Assembly: GCA_965218765.1 (NCBI GenBank)
Contig: CBDCLU010000001.1
Span: 186,001-250,000 of the forward strand
Direction: 5' to 3'
From: JBBPYC01 sp965218765
Lineage (GTDB): Bacteria; Pseudomonadota; Gammaproteobacteria; Burkholderiales; Burkholderiaceae_C
DNA length: 64,000 nt
Shown here: in pieces, positions 63,348 through 64,000 of the stretch
Layout: each line of letters opens with the position of its first letter
Numbering within the stretch: the stretch's first letter is position 1
The notes under the pieces: generated by a model
What the model was told of the DNA's origin: nothing
Databases searched by the model: none
Seen by the model: only the letters and a program-made list of their open reading frames with translations
Translations under genes and position numbers: made by a program

Positions 63348-64000
63348 TCAACGAGCCGCCAGCAGCCCCAACGCATGCAGCCCGAGCCCCGCCAGGCCAC
63401 CCACGATGGTGCCGTTGATGCGGATGAACTGCAGATCCTTGCCGATCTCGAGCTCGACCCGGCGCGACAGGTCGTCGGCATCCCAGCGCTGCACCACGTC
63501 CACGATCAGCTCGGACAACTGATGGCGCCAGCGCAACACGACTTCGCGCGCCAGCGCGATCCAGGCGTCGTTGATCTTTTGCTGCACGGCCGCATCGCCT
63601 TCCAGCTCGCGACCCATGAACACCAGCGCATCGGCGAGCGCGCTTTGCAGCGCCGATTCGTCCCCCTTGGCCAGATCGGCTTCGATGCGCGAGCGCAGAT
63701 CCGCCCAGACCACGCGGTAGTAGCGTTCCGCGCGCAGGTGCTGGATCAGATCGCCCAGCATCGCGCGGCCGAGTTCGCGGTATTCGGGCGAATCTTTCAG
63801 CTCCTCGATGAAGCGCTGCACCGATTCATCGAACTGCGCGCGCAGCTCGTGGTCGGGCGACTGCGCGACGTCGTGGATCAGCTGCACCGCGGCTTTCACA
63901 AGCCGGTTCACCACGTACTTGTCGACCAGCCTTGGCGTGTACGGCGATGCATCGCTGAACTTGCTGCGGATCAGCGCCTCGTTGCGCGTGAGCCAGTGGT
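63348..64000 (-). CDS. DUF445 family membrane protein, 5' part beyond the window
   Basis: The open frame continues past a GTG at 63914 to the window edge (residues RSKFSDASPYTPRLVDKYVV precede it), so only the C-terminal about 217 residues are seen. ELRAQFDESVQRFIEELKDS, RIEADLAKGDESAL, DLSRRVELEIGKDLQFIRIN and GTIVGGLAGLGLHALGLLA fit DUF445 proteins, with a C-terminal membrane segment. The function of the family is unknown. Confidence 0.88.
   Translation of the reverse strand, partial: HWLTRNEALIRSKFSDASPYTPRLVDKYVVNRLVKAAVQLIHDVAQSPDHELRAQFDESVQRFIEELKDSPEYRELGRAMLGDLIQHLRAERYYRVVWADLRSRIEADLAKGDESALQSALADALVFMGRELEGDAAVQQKINDAWIALAREVVLRWRHQLSELIVDVVQRWDADDLSRRVELEIGKDLQFIRINGTIVGGLAGLGLHALGLLAAR

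Overview
The window is GC-rich, densely packed chromosomal DNA that looks like a Burkholderiales (betaproteobacterial) genome, most likely Comamonadaceae or close. The signs are two Bug-type (TctC) solute receptors, a fused LivH-LivM permease, the gene order RNB nuclease - TonB-like - aroE - mtgA, an S-adenosylhomocysteine riboswitch in front of a split metH, and short intergenic palindromes of the kind common in Comamonadaceae. The assignment is inferred from gene content. No rRNA, convincing tRNA or CRISPR array was found.

Layout. 1-1441 is the end of a DyP-type peroxidase gene. 1.5-3.4 kb is a scrap zone with relics of a ChpS/ChpB-like toxin-antitoxin pair, a frameshifted IS5-family transposase and a truncated IS3-family element. 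3.4-23.8 kb is the most interesting block, a nicotinate catabolism locus. On the minus strand it has a Bug receptor, cytochrome c4, a sorbosone-dehydrogenase-like protein, enamidase, a TetR regulator and ferredoxin-NADP reductase. Divergently on the plus strand it has 6-hydroxynicotinate reductase, a UPF0280/ApbE-like protein, two DUF1185 paralogues, a branched-chain-amino-acid-type ABC importer, a Tat-exported nicotinamidase and the NicA/NicB nicotinate hydroxylase. The locus joins an aerobic front end (NicAB with cytochrome c domains) to the reductive ring-opening steps known from Eubacterium barkeri (Hnr, enamidase).

23.9-33.8 kb holds a Bax-inhibitor-like protein, two frame-disrupted genes and a small aromatic-degradation cassette (FAD monooxygenase, DUF2783, Bug receptor, VOC protein, FAH-family hydrolase). 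Two SDRs, a DUF2945 and a DUF427 protein follow. 34-39.6 kb is stress-related: SlyD, a three-gene operon ending in a long DUF3618/LEA-like protein, a CueR-type regulator and a YciF-like ferritin. 39.7-53.4 kb is mostly core: an aldo/keto reductase, DAHP synthase with an aromatic-amino-acid attenuator, TldD, Dps, RodA, YqiA, an RNB nuclease, a TonB-like protein, AroE and MtgA. 53.4-64 kb holds a cob(I)alamin adenosyltransferase, an SDR, a thioesterase, split MetH with its riboswitch, a two-gene lipoprotein operon and the 3' part of a DUF445 gene.

How the parts work together (inference). Nicotinamide would be deamidated in the periplasm and nicotinate imported. NicAB would hydroxylate it to 6-hydroxynicotinate, passing electrons through its hemes to the respiratory chain. 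Fpr would supply reduced ferredoxin to Hnr, and enamidase would open the ring to 2-formylglutarate. The UPF0280 protein may attach the covalent flavin of Hnr. Enzymes that consume 2-formylglutarate are not evident in the window.
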